From NCBI GenBank assembly GCA_037176725.1, contig JAZBRS010000077.1:2542001-2606000 (forward strand): DNA of 64,000 bases. The letters run 5' to 3'. The DNA is from Posidonia oceanica (Eukaryota; Streptophyta; Magnoliopsida; Alismatales; Posidoniaceae). The notes below the pieces were generated by a model. The model saw only the letters and a program-made list of their open reading frames with translations. It had not been told where the DNA came from and ran no database searches. Positions 34,701 through 46,263 of this stretch are shown one piece after another (within the stretch, counting starts at the first letter, position 1; each line of letters starts with the position of its first letter). The translations under genes and the position numbers were made by a program.

Positions 34701-37700
34701 ACTTATCATTCCTGACCTCTTTTGGGTCTTGATAGGGCTTGCACCTATCGTTCCTGGCAGTCCGGTCTTGATAAGGCTTGCACTTATCATTCCGAACCTC
34801 TTCCTGGTCTTGATAGGGCTTGCACCAATCATTCCTGGCGGTTCGGTCTTGATAAGGCTTGCACCTATCATTCCTGGCTGTCCGGTCTTGATTAGGGTTG
34901 CACTTATCCTTCTTGACCTCTTCCGGGTGTTGATAGCGCTTGCACCAATCATTCCTGGCAGTCCGGTCTTGATAAGGCTTGCACTTATCATTCCTGTCGG
35001 TTCGGTTTTGATAAGGCCTGCACTTATCATTCCTAACCTCTTCCAGGTCTTGTTAGGGCTTGCACCTATCATTCCTGGCGGTCCGATCTTGATAAGGCTT
35101 GCACTTATCGTTCCTGACCTCTTTCGGTTCTTGATAGGGCTTGCACCTATCATTCCTGGTGGTCGGGTCTTGATAAGGCTTGCACTTATCATTCCTGTCG
35201 GTCCGGTCTTGATATGGCTTGCACTTATCATTCCTGGCCTCTTTCGGGTCTTGATAGGGCTTGCACCTATCATTCCAGGTGGTCCGGTCTTGATAAGGCC
35301 TGCACTTATCATTCTCGGCCTCCTCCGGGTCTTGATAGGGCTTGCACCAATCATTCTTGGCGGTCCAGTCGTGATGAGGCTCGCGCTTATCATTCCTGAA
35401 CCCATCCTGGTCATGATAGGGCTTGCACCTACCCTTCCTCGCGGTCCAGTCATGATAAGGCCTGCACTTATCATTCCTGACCTCCTCCGGGTCTTGATGG
35501 GCTTGCACCTATCATTCCTGGTGGTCCTGTCTTGATTAGGCTGGCACTTATCATTCCCGGCCACTTCCTGGTCATGATTGGGCTTGCACCTATCTTTCCA
35601 AGCGGTCCGGTCGTGAAAATGCTTGCCCTTATCATTCCTGACATCTTTGGGGTCTTGATAGGGCTTGCACCTATCGTTCCTAGCAGTCTAGTCTTGATAA
35701 GGCTTGCACTTATCATTCCTAACCTCTTCCAGGTCTTGATAAGGCTTGCACCTATCATTCCAGGTGGTCCGGTCTTGATAAGGCTTGCAGCTATCGTTCA
35801 TGGCTGTCTGGTCTTGATATGTCTTGCACTTATCATTCCTGACCTCTTCCGGGTCGTGATAGGGCTTGCACCTATCATTCCTGGCGGTCTGGCCTTGATA
35901 AGGCTTGCACTTATCATTCTTGACCCCTTCCTGGTCTTGATACGGCTTGCACCAATCATTCTTAGCGGTCCGATCTTGTTACGGCTAGCACGTATCATTC
36001 CTGACCTCATCTAGGTTTTGATAGGGCTTGCACCAATCGTTACTAACGGTCCATTCTTGATAAGGCCTGCACTTATCATTCCTGACCACTTCCTGGTCTT
36101 GATAGGACTTCTAGCGATCATTCCTGGTGGTCCGGTCATGATAAGGCTTGCACTTATCATTCCTGACCTCTTCCAGGTCATGATAGGGCTTGCACCAATC
36201 ATTCCAGTCAGTCCGGTATTGATGAGGCTTGCATTTATCAATCCTGGCCTCTTCCGGGTCTCGATTGGGCTTGCACCTATCATTCCTGGCGGTCCGATCT
36301 TGATAAGGCTTGCACTTACCATTCCAGACCCCTTCCTGGTCTTGAGAGGGCCTGCACCTATCCTTCCAGGCGGTCCGGTCTTTATAAGGTTTGCACTTAG
36401 CATTCCTGACCTCTTCCGTGTCTTGATAGGGCTTGCACCAATCATTCCTGGCGGTCCGGTCTTGATTAGGCTTGCGCTTATCATTCTTGACCACTTCCAG
36501 GTCTTCATAGGGCTTACACCCGTCATTCCTGGCAGTCCGGTCTTCATAAGGCTTGCACTTATCTTTCCTGACCTCATCCGATTCTTGATTGGGCTTGCAC
36601 CTTTCTTTCCTAGCTGTCCGGTCTTGATATGGCTTGCACGAATCATTCCTGGCCTCTTCCAGGTCTTCATAGGGCTAGCACCTATCATTCCTAGCGGTTC
36701 GGTCATGATAAGGTTTGTACTTATCATTCCAGACCTCTTCCGGGTCTTGATTGGGCATGCACCTATCAGTCCCGGTGGTCCGGTCTCGATAAGGCTTGCA
36801 CTTATCATTCCTAGCGGTTAAGTCAAGATACGACTTGCACTTAACATTCCTAACCCCTTCCTGGTCTTGATAGGACTTGCACATATCCTTCCTCGCGGTC
36901 CAGTCATGATAAGGCTTGCACTTATCCTTCCTGACCTCTTGCGGGTCTTGATAGGGCTTGCACCGATCGTCCCTGGTGGTCCAGTCTTGATAAGGCTTGC
37001 ACTTATCATTCCCAGCCTCTTCCTGGTCATGATAGGGCTTGCAGCTGTCATTCCTGGCAGTCCGGTCTTGATAATGCTTGCACATACCATTTCTGACCTC
37101 TTCTGGGTCTTGATAGGGCTTGCACCAATTGAACCTGGCGGTCCGGTCATGATATGGCTTGCACTTATCATTCCTGACCACTTCCTAGTCTTGATAGGGC
37201 TTGCACCTACCATTTCAGGCGGTCCGGTCTTGAATAGGCTTGCACCTATCATTTTTGGCGGTCCGATCTTGATATGGCTTGCACTTGTCATTCCTGACCA
37301 CTTCCTGGTCTTGATAGGGCTTGCACCAATCATTCCTGGCAGTCCGGTCATGATAAGGCTTGTACAAATCATTCCTGTCAGTCCGATTTTGATAAGGCTT
37401 GCACTTACCCATCTAGGCCTCTGCTGGGTCGTGATAGGGCTTGCATCTATCATTCCTCGTGGTCCGATCTTGATTAGGCTTACACCTATCATTCCTGACC
37501 CCTTCCTAGTATTGGTAGGACTTGCACCTGTCCTTCCTTGTGGTCCAGTCTTGATAAGGCTTGCACTTATCATTCCTGACCTCTATCGGGTCTTGATAGG
37601 GCTTGCACCTGCCATTCCTGGCGGTCCGGTCTTGATAAGGTTTGCACTTATCATTCCTGACCTTTTCCTGTTCTTGATAGGGCTTGCACCAATCATTCCT

Positions 37701-37792
37701 GGTGGTCCGGTCATGATTAGGCTTGCACTTATCATTCCTGGCCTCTTCTGGGTCTTGATAGGGCATGCACCTACCATTCCTGGTGGTCCAGT
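31726..37792 (+). repeat. Satellite array, segment 2
   Basis: Same 81-bp dimer and orientation as segment 1. There is higher-order structure: 31745-33070 recurs almost unchanged at 36475-37792, about 4.73 kb away, and resembles 80-1440 of segment 1. 33549-33800 is closely matched at 46264-46515. Plus frames up to 442-444 codons stay open. It ends with CCAGT (37788-37792) against the next retroelement. Confidence 0.95.
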
Positions 37793-38530
37793 CCGCTCAT
37801 GATAGGAGTGATTCGGACGAGCGTCGAAGCCACCTCAGTTATCGACATCAAGCGCCACACTGGCAACTGCACAAGACATCATATCTGGAGGACCTGGCCC
37901 CACCCTCCGAACGCAGCAGCACGCTCCAACCCCTGTGTAGACAACACTTATTTCCAAGAAGGTTAGATGCAGATCCAATCACTCATGAGGGGAAAAGAAA
38001 CATCATCCTGTGAGCGTCAAAAGCGGTAGTCGGTCCCCGAGGAATTAAGACGGAGGCTGTGAAACTGCATCCAACGCTTCTGTTACCTACCTGCAGCCAA
38101 AGGCTATTCTCTGCAAAGCCAAAGCCTCATCCTGAGCCAAGAGTAAGAAAGAGAGCCACCGACCACAACTCGGCATGGCCCTGCTCGAGGATCGAGTCTC
38201 CTGAGTCAGGAAGTGCAGAAGCACCCTTTTAGCGCAGTTGCTTTGAGTCCAAAGCCACCAAAAAATGCATGCTGTAATAACCCACCTTCTTTCCTCTCTG
38301 TTTTCGAAAACCGGAGTCAAGGATGAGCACTTTTGCCTGACCTCGCTCAGAGGCTCTGCGTTTTTCAAAAGTTTTGCCGCCCACCGCGTTGGTTAGGTCC
38401 TTGATGACTGGCATGTCCCTCGTTTGTCACCTCGTGATGCTACGAAGCATGCCCGCGCTGAGACCATTGCACACCCACCACGGGGGGTTTCCTGTTTTCT
38501 ATGTATCCGCCTGCATCCCTCATTCTTTGC
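37793..38530 (+). other. Unassigned sequence at the left end of the truncated element
   Basis: Not satellite and not similar, by eye, to other parts of the window. Short minus frames exist (at most 93 codons) with no recognised motif. It precedes the first type c unit, so it is probably internal retroelement sequence, but it could be a piece of unrelated DNA. Confidence 0.4.
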
Positions 38531-38960
38531 ATCCGGGCTGGCACCCCTAACTGCTCGGCGATAGGTTCGTCAACCTATCATTCATCCACTCGCTCATCCA
38601 CCTTTGCATTCTGGTGCCAGGGGCGCTTCGGCCGTCCCCTGGTATTATCCTGATACCAGGGGCATCTTTTGGCTGCCCTGTGGTATCGTCCCCAGCTGGT
38701 CATCCCCAGCTGAGTCCCTAGTGGGCTGGCACGCCTAACTGCCCGAGGATAGGTTCGTCAACCTATCATCCATTCATCTGTCCATCATCGCATTTCGGTG
38801 CCAGGGGCACTTCGGCTGTCCCCTGGCATCATCCTGATACCAGGGGCATCTTTTTTGCTGCCCCTTGGTATCCCACTTCCATCTGCATTGGGCTGACATC
38901 CCCAACTGTCGCGGGAGTGTCTCTGGACCTCTACCGCACCTTCTGGTTCGGTATCCCGCC
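38531..38960 (+). repeat. 3' region units of type c with paired hairpins
   Basis: Two units starting GGGCTGGCACCCCTAACTG or similar, each with a perfect hairpin GATAGGTT-CGTC-AACCTATC (38560-38579 and 38748-38767). Each is followed by GCCAGGGG...CCCCTGGC-like and GATACCAGGGGC...GGTATC hairpins. They correspond to the 54-bp repeats and the spacer of the minus-strand elements, in reverse orientation, but with only two copies. Confidence 0.75.
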
Positions 38961-39370
38961 CACTTTCCACCCTCACTCGGGCTGATAGCCCTAACTATCC
39001 GGTGATGAGTCCGTTAACTCCTCAGCAGGCTGATAACCCTAACTATCCGGTGATAAGTCCGTTAACTCCTCACTCGGGCTGATAGCCCTAACTATCCGGC
39101 GATGAGTCCGTTAACTCCTCATTCGGGCTGATAGTCCTAACTATCCGGCGACGAGTCCGTTAACTCCTTACTCGGGCTGATAGCCCTAACTATCCGGTGA
39201 TGAGTCCGTTAACTCCTCATTCGGGCTGATAGCCCTAACTATCCGGTGATGAGTCCGTTAACTCCTCATTCGGGCTGATAGCCCTAACTATCCGGTGATG
39301 AGTCCGTTAACTCCTCAGCTGGCTGATAGCCCTAACTATCCGGTGATAGGTCCGTTAACTTATCACTCAT
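38961..39370 (+). repeat. 3' region tandem repeat, about 48 bp
   Basis: Eight copies of GGGCTGATAGCCCTAACTAT then CCGGTGATGAGTCCGTTAAC then TCCTCATTC. Arms GAGT...ACTC, or GATAGGT...ACTTATC in the last copy, can pair. This is the counterpart of repeat a in the other elements. Confidence 0.85.
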
Positions 39371-40285
39371 TTCATCGTAGAGTAAGCATTTTGTTGCATA
39401 TCATCAGCATTCACATTGCATAACATCATATAGCTTCCTTGTGTCCTCTGTAGAGTCAGTCCTAGTACTGCATTCCATCATTGCACGGACATGGCGTGCT
39501 TAGGATTCGAACCCCTGGCTCGTGTATTGCCTAAGGTATCATCCTCGGCACCCGCAAGACTTTCGCAGCTTGCCGGCTTTGGATGATACTCGCAGTAGTA
39601 TGCGGCCTTGGGATCGTTTTCCTGGTTCCGTATGCCCGGCGCTCCACTGTTTATACCCTGCATTCCACTGCATAACATTGCATAACATTGCACCCTTATT
39701 GCGCTACTGCTCCTCTGTGGTCCTTACACCAACTTCCGCACTTCGCCTTCCCGGGCCTGCGCCCGCCACCGCATGCACATCCACAGCATATTTACTTCGC
39801 ATCATATTTACTTCTCAGCACTTTACTTCTCAGCACTTTACTTTCCAGCATCTTTACTATCCAGCATCTTTACTTTTCAGCCTTTTACTTTCAGCACTTG
39901 CATCGCCTATGCCTACAGCAGAAGCTTGGCAAACGGCGCCCCCGCGCTAGAGCTGCACACCGCTCAGCGCACCCCCTCGCCCGACTCTCCCGAAGTATTG
40001 TCCGGCGATCTTGCATTGCATTTTCCACCCTCCCGCGTGCATGCACCATCTCGCTTTCCCCCAGAGGAGTACAGCACAGTAAGCTTTAGCATAAGCATAC
40101 CATTTGCATTTACACACTGCACATTCATCCATCTGCACCTGCATCTTGCATTGCGGCAACAGGCTACGATTTTCGGTGCATCCACCGAATAAGTAGCTCA
40201 CGCCCATAGCAAACCGCTACTCCCATCGGTCAGATGGGGTGTCTTGTCAACCCTGAGCAGCGGCCTCGCTCCGCTTGACCTTGCT
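39371..40285 (+). other. Unique part of the 3' untranslated region
   Basis: Noncoding. It contains short repeats such as TTTACTTCTCAGCAC and TTTACTTTCCAGCA (39790-39900). The last 120 bp are conserved with 13324-13450. It includes an inverted repeat, AGATGGGGTGTC at 40232-40243, with the LTR start. I see no gene. Confidence 0.6.
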
Positions 40286-40299
40286 CAGGGAGGGGCATC
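40286..40299 (+). other. Polypurine tract before LTR3
   Basis: CAGGGAGGGGCATC immediately before TGTTGACA. Confidence 0.75.
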
Positions 40300-42200
40300 T
40301 GTTGACACCCCATCTTGGCAGGCTTGGACTTTGGAGCCCTTCTAGTGATTGCTGGACTCAAACCCTAACCTAAAACCAAACCCTAATCCTCTTCTTTATC
40401 CTTCAAAACCAAGCCAACTTGACTCAAGCCTTTACCCCTCTTCTCAAGCCCAAAACCTGACCAAAATCCATAGGAAAATCCACCAACACCCACTTAACAA
40501 ACCTACCCAAGAACTTAGAAACTCTCAAACCTAAACCATTCCCAAAAACCCTAGAAAACCTAGGTAAAACTACCCTTTTTCTACACCTTAAAACCCCTCC
40601 AAAACCCTCTTGAAACCAAACCAAAACTTCAGACCCAGCTCTTCAAACCCTAGACTACCCACTCCCCAAGTTTCATCCCATTCCAAGACCTCTAAGCCTC
40701 TCATTTGCCCTAATTATCCTTTTCTCTCTCCGGGATTATCATTTTCTCTCTCCTGATTATCATCTCTCTTTTCATCACCCTCTTGCTCCTTTTCTTGCTT
40801 GGCTGTGGGCCCTCTTTGTGCCTCTATCCCTTCTCTATCCTATTCCTATTTTTACTTTATTTTTAACATTTTCCTTGAATTTTAAAAAATCATTTCCTTC
40901 CAACTCATCTCTTTCCTTTTTATTTCTCCCTTTTCCCATTTTCTTCCTCCTTCTTCTTTCCTCTTTCTTTCCTTTGCTAAAATCCATAAAAACCCCTAAA
41001 AATCTGTAAAACTCTAAAACATAAGAGAAACAAATCAGAACTCTAAGAAAAATAATTAAAAAACATTAAACAAACAATTAAAAACTTGAACCTAACTAAA
41101 TCAAGCTAAAAAGAAAATCAAGTATGCAAACTAAAAAATGCAAAACAAACCAAAAGAAAATACTGAAAAATCAAGGAAAAAACTAAAATAAAATCAAAAC
41201 CCACCAAAAGTGAAAACCCTATCAAAATAATTAAAAAACAAACTATAAAAAAGAAGCAAAACAATTAAAAACATAAGGATAAACAATTAATGAAAAAAGC
41301 TTAACATTAGCAAACCTAAGAAAAAACAACCTAAGAAGTTAATCAAAAAGAAAATGAAAAACACATTAAAAAGACTTAAAAACACTCCATCAAACCAGAG
41401 AAACCCAATTAAAAAACATCAAGAAAAATCAACAAAGAAAAAAAACCAAAAACCTAATTCAAAAGACTTAAGAAAGAAAAGCATAAAAGACTAAAACCAA
41501 AAAAGCCCAAAATCCATTCTAATTATCCTAAAAATAAATCTTAAAAATCCTAATTAACATCCTAAATGCTTAACAAGAAAAACACAATTTTAAAAACAAT
41601 TTAAAAAGGTTTAACAAACACTTAATCAAAAGGGAAAATGAATTAAAAACAAATAAAACCCTAAAACCCTAATCAAGCCCAAAACCCCTTTAAACCACAA
41701 TAATTAACATAAAAACAGTCATTAACAAATCTAATTAAACACCTAACTCACAGCACAACCTCTCTGATATTTTTAATTATTTTTATTTTATTTTTCCTAT
41801 TTTATTTCTCCTATTTTCCCTCTCTTTCTTCCTTCCTTCTCATTTTTCTTTCCTTTTTCCTTGCTGGGCCCATCAGCCCGTCTCTCCCTTTCTTCTTTAT
41901 TTCTTTTTTCTTTTTCCGGCCCGCAGCCCGGCCCGCTTCACCCTTCTTCTTCCCCACCTTCTCTGTTTTTTTTTCCACCGGTTTTCTCCTGCGAGCAGCA
42001 GCTACAGCTCTCCCTCCTTCGTTTGAAATTCAAGCCTTCCATCATGTCATCCTACAGAGCTCGCCGCTTCTCCTCCATCTCAGCGTCTTTCCCGGAGGCA
42101 TTGAATGCCGGTCGACTCGCCGACATCCATCGCGTCTGCTGCAGTGTCGCCGGTTGAATTCAAAAGCTTCCAGCGCGCCAGCAGCCGCCCTCCTCCTCAT

Positions 42201-42206
42201 ATAAAC
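42201..42206 (+). promoter_or_regulatory. TATA box of LTR3
   Basis: TATAAA within CTCATATAAACC, at the border between C/T-rich U3 sequence and the leader-like block. The expected transcript start would be about 30 bp downstream, near 42235. This is a prediction from position and sequence. Confidence 0.5.
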
Positions 42207-45200
42207 CTTCGTCCATCAGCAACCATCTTCAGTTGGCAATCAGTGTGAGCAATCAAAGAGAACCAGCAGTTAGCAAACCAGAGACCCATTCCAGAGCGTT
42301 CTCCCTACCTGAGCGACCTTCCTCCTTCTTCCTCTCTGCCTCCTCCAATTTCCAGAAAGAGAGAGCAGTGAGAGAGAGCCTGAGAGAGTTCTTGGCATCC
42401 CAGAGAGAGGCCACCCATTCCAGAGCCATTCCCCACCCAATTCTTCTCCTTTTCCCCCTGAAATCCACAGCAGACCCTTCTCCTTCTTTTCCAATAACCC
42501 AGCACCACTTCAAGCCTCCATTCCTCTCCCAATTGATCCCCCAAGTTCACCCAGAAACCCAGCAATCTTCCTCCACCCTTCCACGGCCTTTCCACCACCC
42601 AGAACCACCACCAGTTCACCTGAATCCACCGCAGAAGCTAACTGCAAGCCAACTCCAATCTCTCCTGAAATTACCTTCACCACAGTCCACCGCATCTTCC
42701 CAAACCTTCCCCAGATATTCGCCTGAACTCCACCTTCCCGAAGCACCCAGCCTTCAGCCTTCTCCCCCACCACAGACCGAAACCTTCACCACAAACACCT
42801 GCACCTCCCACTGACCAGAAATCCGGCCGACCTGCAAACTCTTCCCACAGTCTCCAAAAAACCAATTCAACCACCCAGAATCCTTCCCCAGACCTCCAGC
42901 AACCTCCCAAAGGGCCCTATCCAGCCTGAGGAGCAGCAGACACTCCCCCCGGCCTCCGGCTGCCACCCTGAACCCACGATCTGCTGAATCTCCCTCCGGT
43001 CTTCGCAGCAGCCGTCCAACCACCTGGGAAGCTCCGGAGGACCGTTCTGAAGCAGCTCCAGCCTTCGCGAGCAGCCGACGACGCCCGCAGCGACCGGACG
43101 ACCTCCACCGGCGACCTCTGAAGTCACCTACGTCGGGAGGGCATCTCAGACATGGAGCCAGGTAATTCTTTACACCTTTAGCTTCCTTTTCTTCCCTTGC
43201 TACTTCTCCGCCCCTTAGAAGTAGGATTCCAGCCCTCCTGCCCCGTTGCAGCTCGCCGGTCCGGTCATTTTCTCCGGCACAGTCCTCCGACCTTCACGAC
43301 GCTCCAGCCAGTGGAATGTGATCCCGGTGACTCCCTCAGCTCCGCACGGACGTCAGGAGGCTCCTCCGGTCTTCGGAATGCAGCTCCACTGCGTCGAATG
43401 GCCGGACCAAGTCCTTGAGCCTTTGCAGAGCTCCAGTGAGCGCTCCGGCGCGTTCCAGGCCGCGTCGCCCCCTGCCGATCGCCGCCCTGCCTCCGTTAGC
43501 TCTAGGACCACCGCCTCCGCCGATCAGCGCCTCCACAGCCTCCCTGTGCCGGCGGTCGCGAGCTCTAGTAGCTCACTGCTACAGTGCTCGTCTCCGCCGG
43601 CCATTACTGTGCATTTATTTTTGCATTAGTATAGTTTTTTGGTGAATATTGCATGCTTAGTCTAAGTTTTCTTATTTTTGCGTTCTGGTCCTTATATCAT
43701 TTAATCTGCTGTCTTTTTTATTTAAAACCATGCTAAATTGCATTAAATGTTTCTATTTTTCTGTATTTGCAATCCAGTCCATTTACTGTGCTTTTTATTT
43801 ATAAGAATTTATGCTTCAGCCCTCCTGTTTTCAATTATTGCACATAGGTCCTGCAGCAAATCATTCAATTTAAATGCATGAACTTTGCCCTATTAAATTG
43901 CATTCTGGGTCCCTCTTGTTTTCTATTTTTGCATTCTAGTCCTCTGCACTGTAGAACTTAGGTTTTATTTTTAATTTTTGCTTGTTGCATTGCACATTTG
44001 TCCCTTTGTTTTTTCTTTTTTGCATATAGGTCCTTTTTAAATGCACAGTAGTCTTCTGCATGCATATTTAGCTTATTGCATTGCATTTTCAACCCTGCAT
44101 ATTGTGAAAATTGCATGTCAGTCCATTATCAGTGTTTTTAGTGCATATTTTGCATACTAAATTGCATTTTTGACCCTGCATGATTTGAAAATTACACATA
44201 GGTCCCTTGCATCCTTATAAAAATCATTTAAATGCCTGTTTTGCCCTTAAAATTGCATTTTAGCTCCCATGTTTGCAAAATTGCATGAAGGCCCTCCACT
44301 TGCATTCCCAGACTCACCAGAACCCTGTTCTCTGGAAAAATTGCATTTTAGACCCCAAACTTTTACAAAATTGCCTTCCAACTGCCACATGTTTTCCAAG
44401 CTTGTCCTAATGCATATCCTTTTTCAAAATAGCATTCTTTTAACCTATCCTTTGCAAAATTGCCCTCTGTCTCCTCCTATTTTCAAAACCGCTGCCTGTA
44501 AGCCCCAATCTTCTTCAAAACCTTTGCATTTAAGCCCCAATTTTCTTCAAAACCTTTGCATTTAAGCCCCCATCTTTCTAAAATTAGCATTTGAATCCTC
44601 TGTTTTTTTTTAAATTTCCCCTTGTGTTCTTTTGCTTTCTGCATGCATTTGCATTCATTTAGCTTTGCATTAAGCATCTTTTGCACACACTAAAGCCCCT
44701 CTAGCTCCCTTTCACCTGGGAGGACCTTTTTGCACACCCCTAGGACCTCCTGAACATTTAGACCTGTTCTTCTCTCCTGTTCTGGCCCCTCTGCCTTGGA
44801 GCTGCGACATCTTCCAATCCGACCGTTGGATCTTCTCAAATAAGCTGCCCAGACGACTGCGGCGAAGCGCTCTTCAGCATGGACCAAGCGGATTTCAGAT
44901 CAGGCTCCAGATTTTCCAAGTATGTCCTCCTGAACCCCTGTATTGCATTCATTCGCATGCCATTTGCAATGTTTGCCTTGTTTTCGCTTTCTGTCTCTTT
45001 GAGCATGTAGAATAGGGCCTCCTTTTCTTGTCTATCAACTCCGTTCCTCTTTTCACGTATTCTTGAGTGTTTTGCGTTGCGTTTCCCCTGGACTCACCAC
45101 TTATTGCGACTTTCTTCCCCCTTTTCCACGATCCGATCGCGCCGCGAGCTTTGGGCAGCATGCGAGACACATCGTGGGACGGTTTAGTGGGAAACGGTCA

Positions 45201-45374
45201 CAAAGCGGTGGTAATCCCTCCATTTGCTCACTCTCCCCCTTTGTAGGTCTTCACACCTACTCTGTGTGGCCCTAAACAGCGTTTGTTCTCACACACGCGC
45301 TGTTTTGCTTCTCTTTGGCTTCTTCTGATCTCTTTCTTTGCATAAGCATTCGCATAGCTTTTCCGAGGTTTTGT

Positions 45375-45640
45375 TTCGCTGCTTTTGGCACCGTTTTGCG
45401 TGCCTGCTTTGCCTTTGCGCCGTTTCGCGCGTTCGCTTTCGTTTTGGCACCGTTTTGCGTGCCTGCTTTGCTTTTGCGCCGTTTTGCGCGCTCGCCTCTT
45501 CTTTTGCACCGTTTTGCATGCCGCTCTCCTTCTTTTGCACCGTTTTGCGTGCCACCTTGCTTTTCGCCCGTTTTTGCGTGCCATTCTTGCTTCTTGCCTC
45601 GTTTTGCGCGTTTTACGCTGTTTTCCCTTGCATGTCGATC
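45375..45640 (+). repeat. 30-bp minisatellite inside LTR3
   Basis: About eight divergent units containing GCACCGTTTTGCGTGCC, the reverse complement of the unit in LTR1 and LTR2. Confidence 0.8.
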
Positions 45641-46263
45641 GCATTGCATGGTTTTGCCGTTGTTTTGCTTTTTCGCTTGCATTTACATATAGGGCAATGA
45701 TGCTTACTGCCTGGAGTTCTCACGAGCTGGGGTTTCGCCCGGTTCGGAACACAGACAGCGTAGCTGAGCACTTAGAGAGCACGTTTACTTCCTTGCTTTG
45801 CATCCTTCCACTTAGAGCACACCTTGAGCATTCATTTAGGCATTCATAGGCACATAGGCATTCAAATCTACATTTCCCTGCGTATGCGAGCGTAAGCCTA
45901 GAAAGACCGATTCTCGGGCGTGTCGGGGGTGCCTAACACCTTCCCCGCGCGTAACAGGAGTCCTTGCCCTTTCTTGGCCCGCAATGACCATATCGCCCTT
46001 ATCCTAGGCATGAGTCATCTCATTTGCATTCATTTGCACTTGTTTTCCTTTGCATTGCTTTGCTTTGCATTTCTTGCTTGGTTTTGCGTGTTAATTCACA
46101 CATTACCCCCGGTTTTCCTTGTCTTCCGTTAATAGACATGGTGGCGACTCTGATTTGTCTTATCTTCCTCTTTTCTCCTCGATTTTAAGTGTTTTCGAGT
46201 TGAGCCTCTTCCTCGGATCAATCGCCGCTAATAGTAAGCCTGATTCCGATTGGGATTACTACA

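Larger units (their letters stand above)
37793..46263 (+). mobile_element. 5'-truncated Tat-like retroelement, plus strand
   Basis: Only the 3' part is present: unassigned sequence, tandem-repeat 3' region, PPT, and a complete 3' LTR. Orientation is opposite to the compound element, and sequence identity is lower, so it is another subfamily. Its flanks are CCAGT (37788-37792) and CCGGT (46264-46268), which sit at the same phase of the satellite monomer and may be a decayed 5-bp target duplication. Confidence 0.8.
40300..46263 (+). mobile_element. LTR3 (5964 bp), 3' LTR on the plus strand
   Basis: Starts TGTTGACACCCCATC and ends GGGATTACTACA. U3 (40300-41760) is A-rich with several AAACCCTAA words. 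A TATAAA lies at 42201-42206, followed by a C-rich leader-like block, a donor-like CAG|GTAATT at 43162, an AT-rich stretch with TTGCATTTT words, a 30-bp minisatellite with few copies (45375-45640), and the U5 end. It resembles LTR4 more than LTR1/2 near the minisatellite (both read ATTGCATGG where LTR1 has ATTTGCATC-like sequence on the sense strand). Confidence 0.88.

Noticed and set aside
38087..38414. Host gene exons in the unassigned 37793-38530 segment
   Set aside because: Only short minus frames with no recognisable domain and no clear splice pattern.
38961..39370. Hammerhead ribozyme, from CTGATGAGTC-like words (GGTGATGAGTCCGT)
   Set aside because: The GAAA half of the catalytic core and a suitable cleavage triplet are missing in the unit; the resemblance is limited to the first half.
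41656..41672. Interstitial telomere array
   Set aside because: Only two linked AAACCCTAA words in A-rich sequence; better viewed as telo-box-like motifs in U3.
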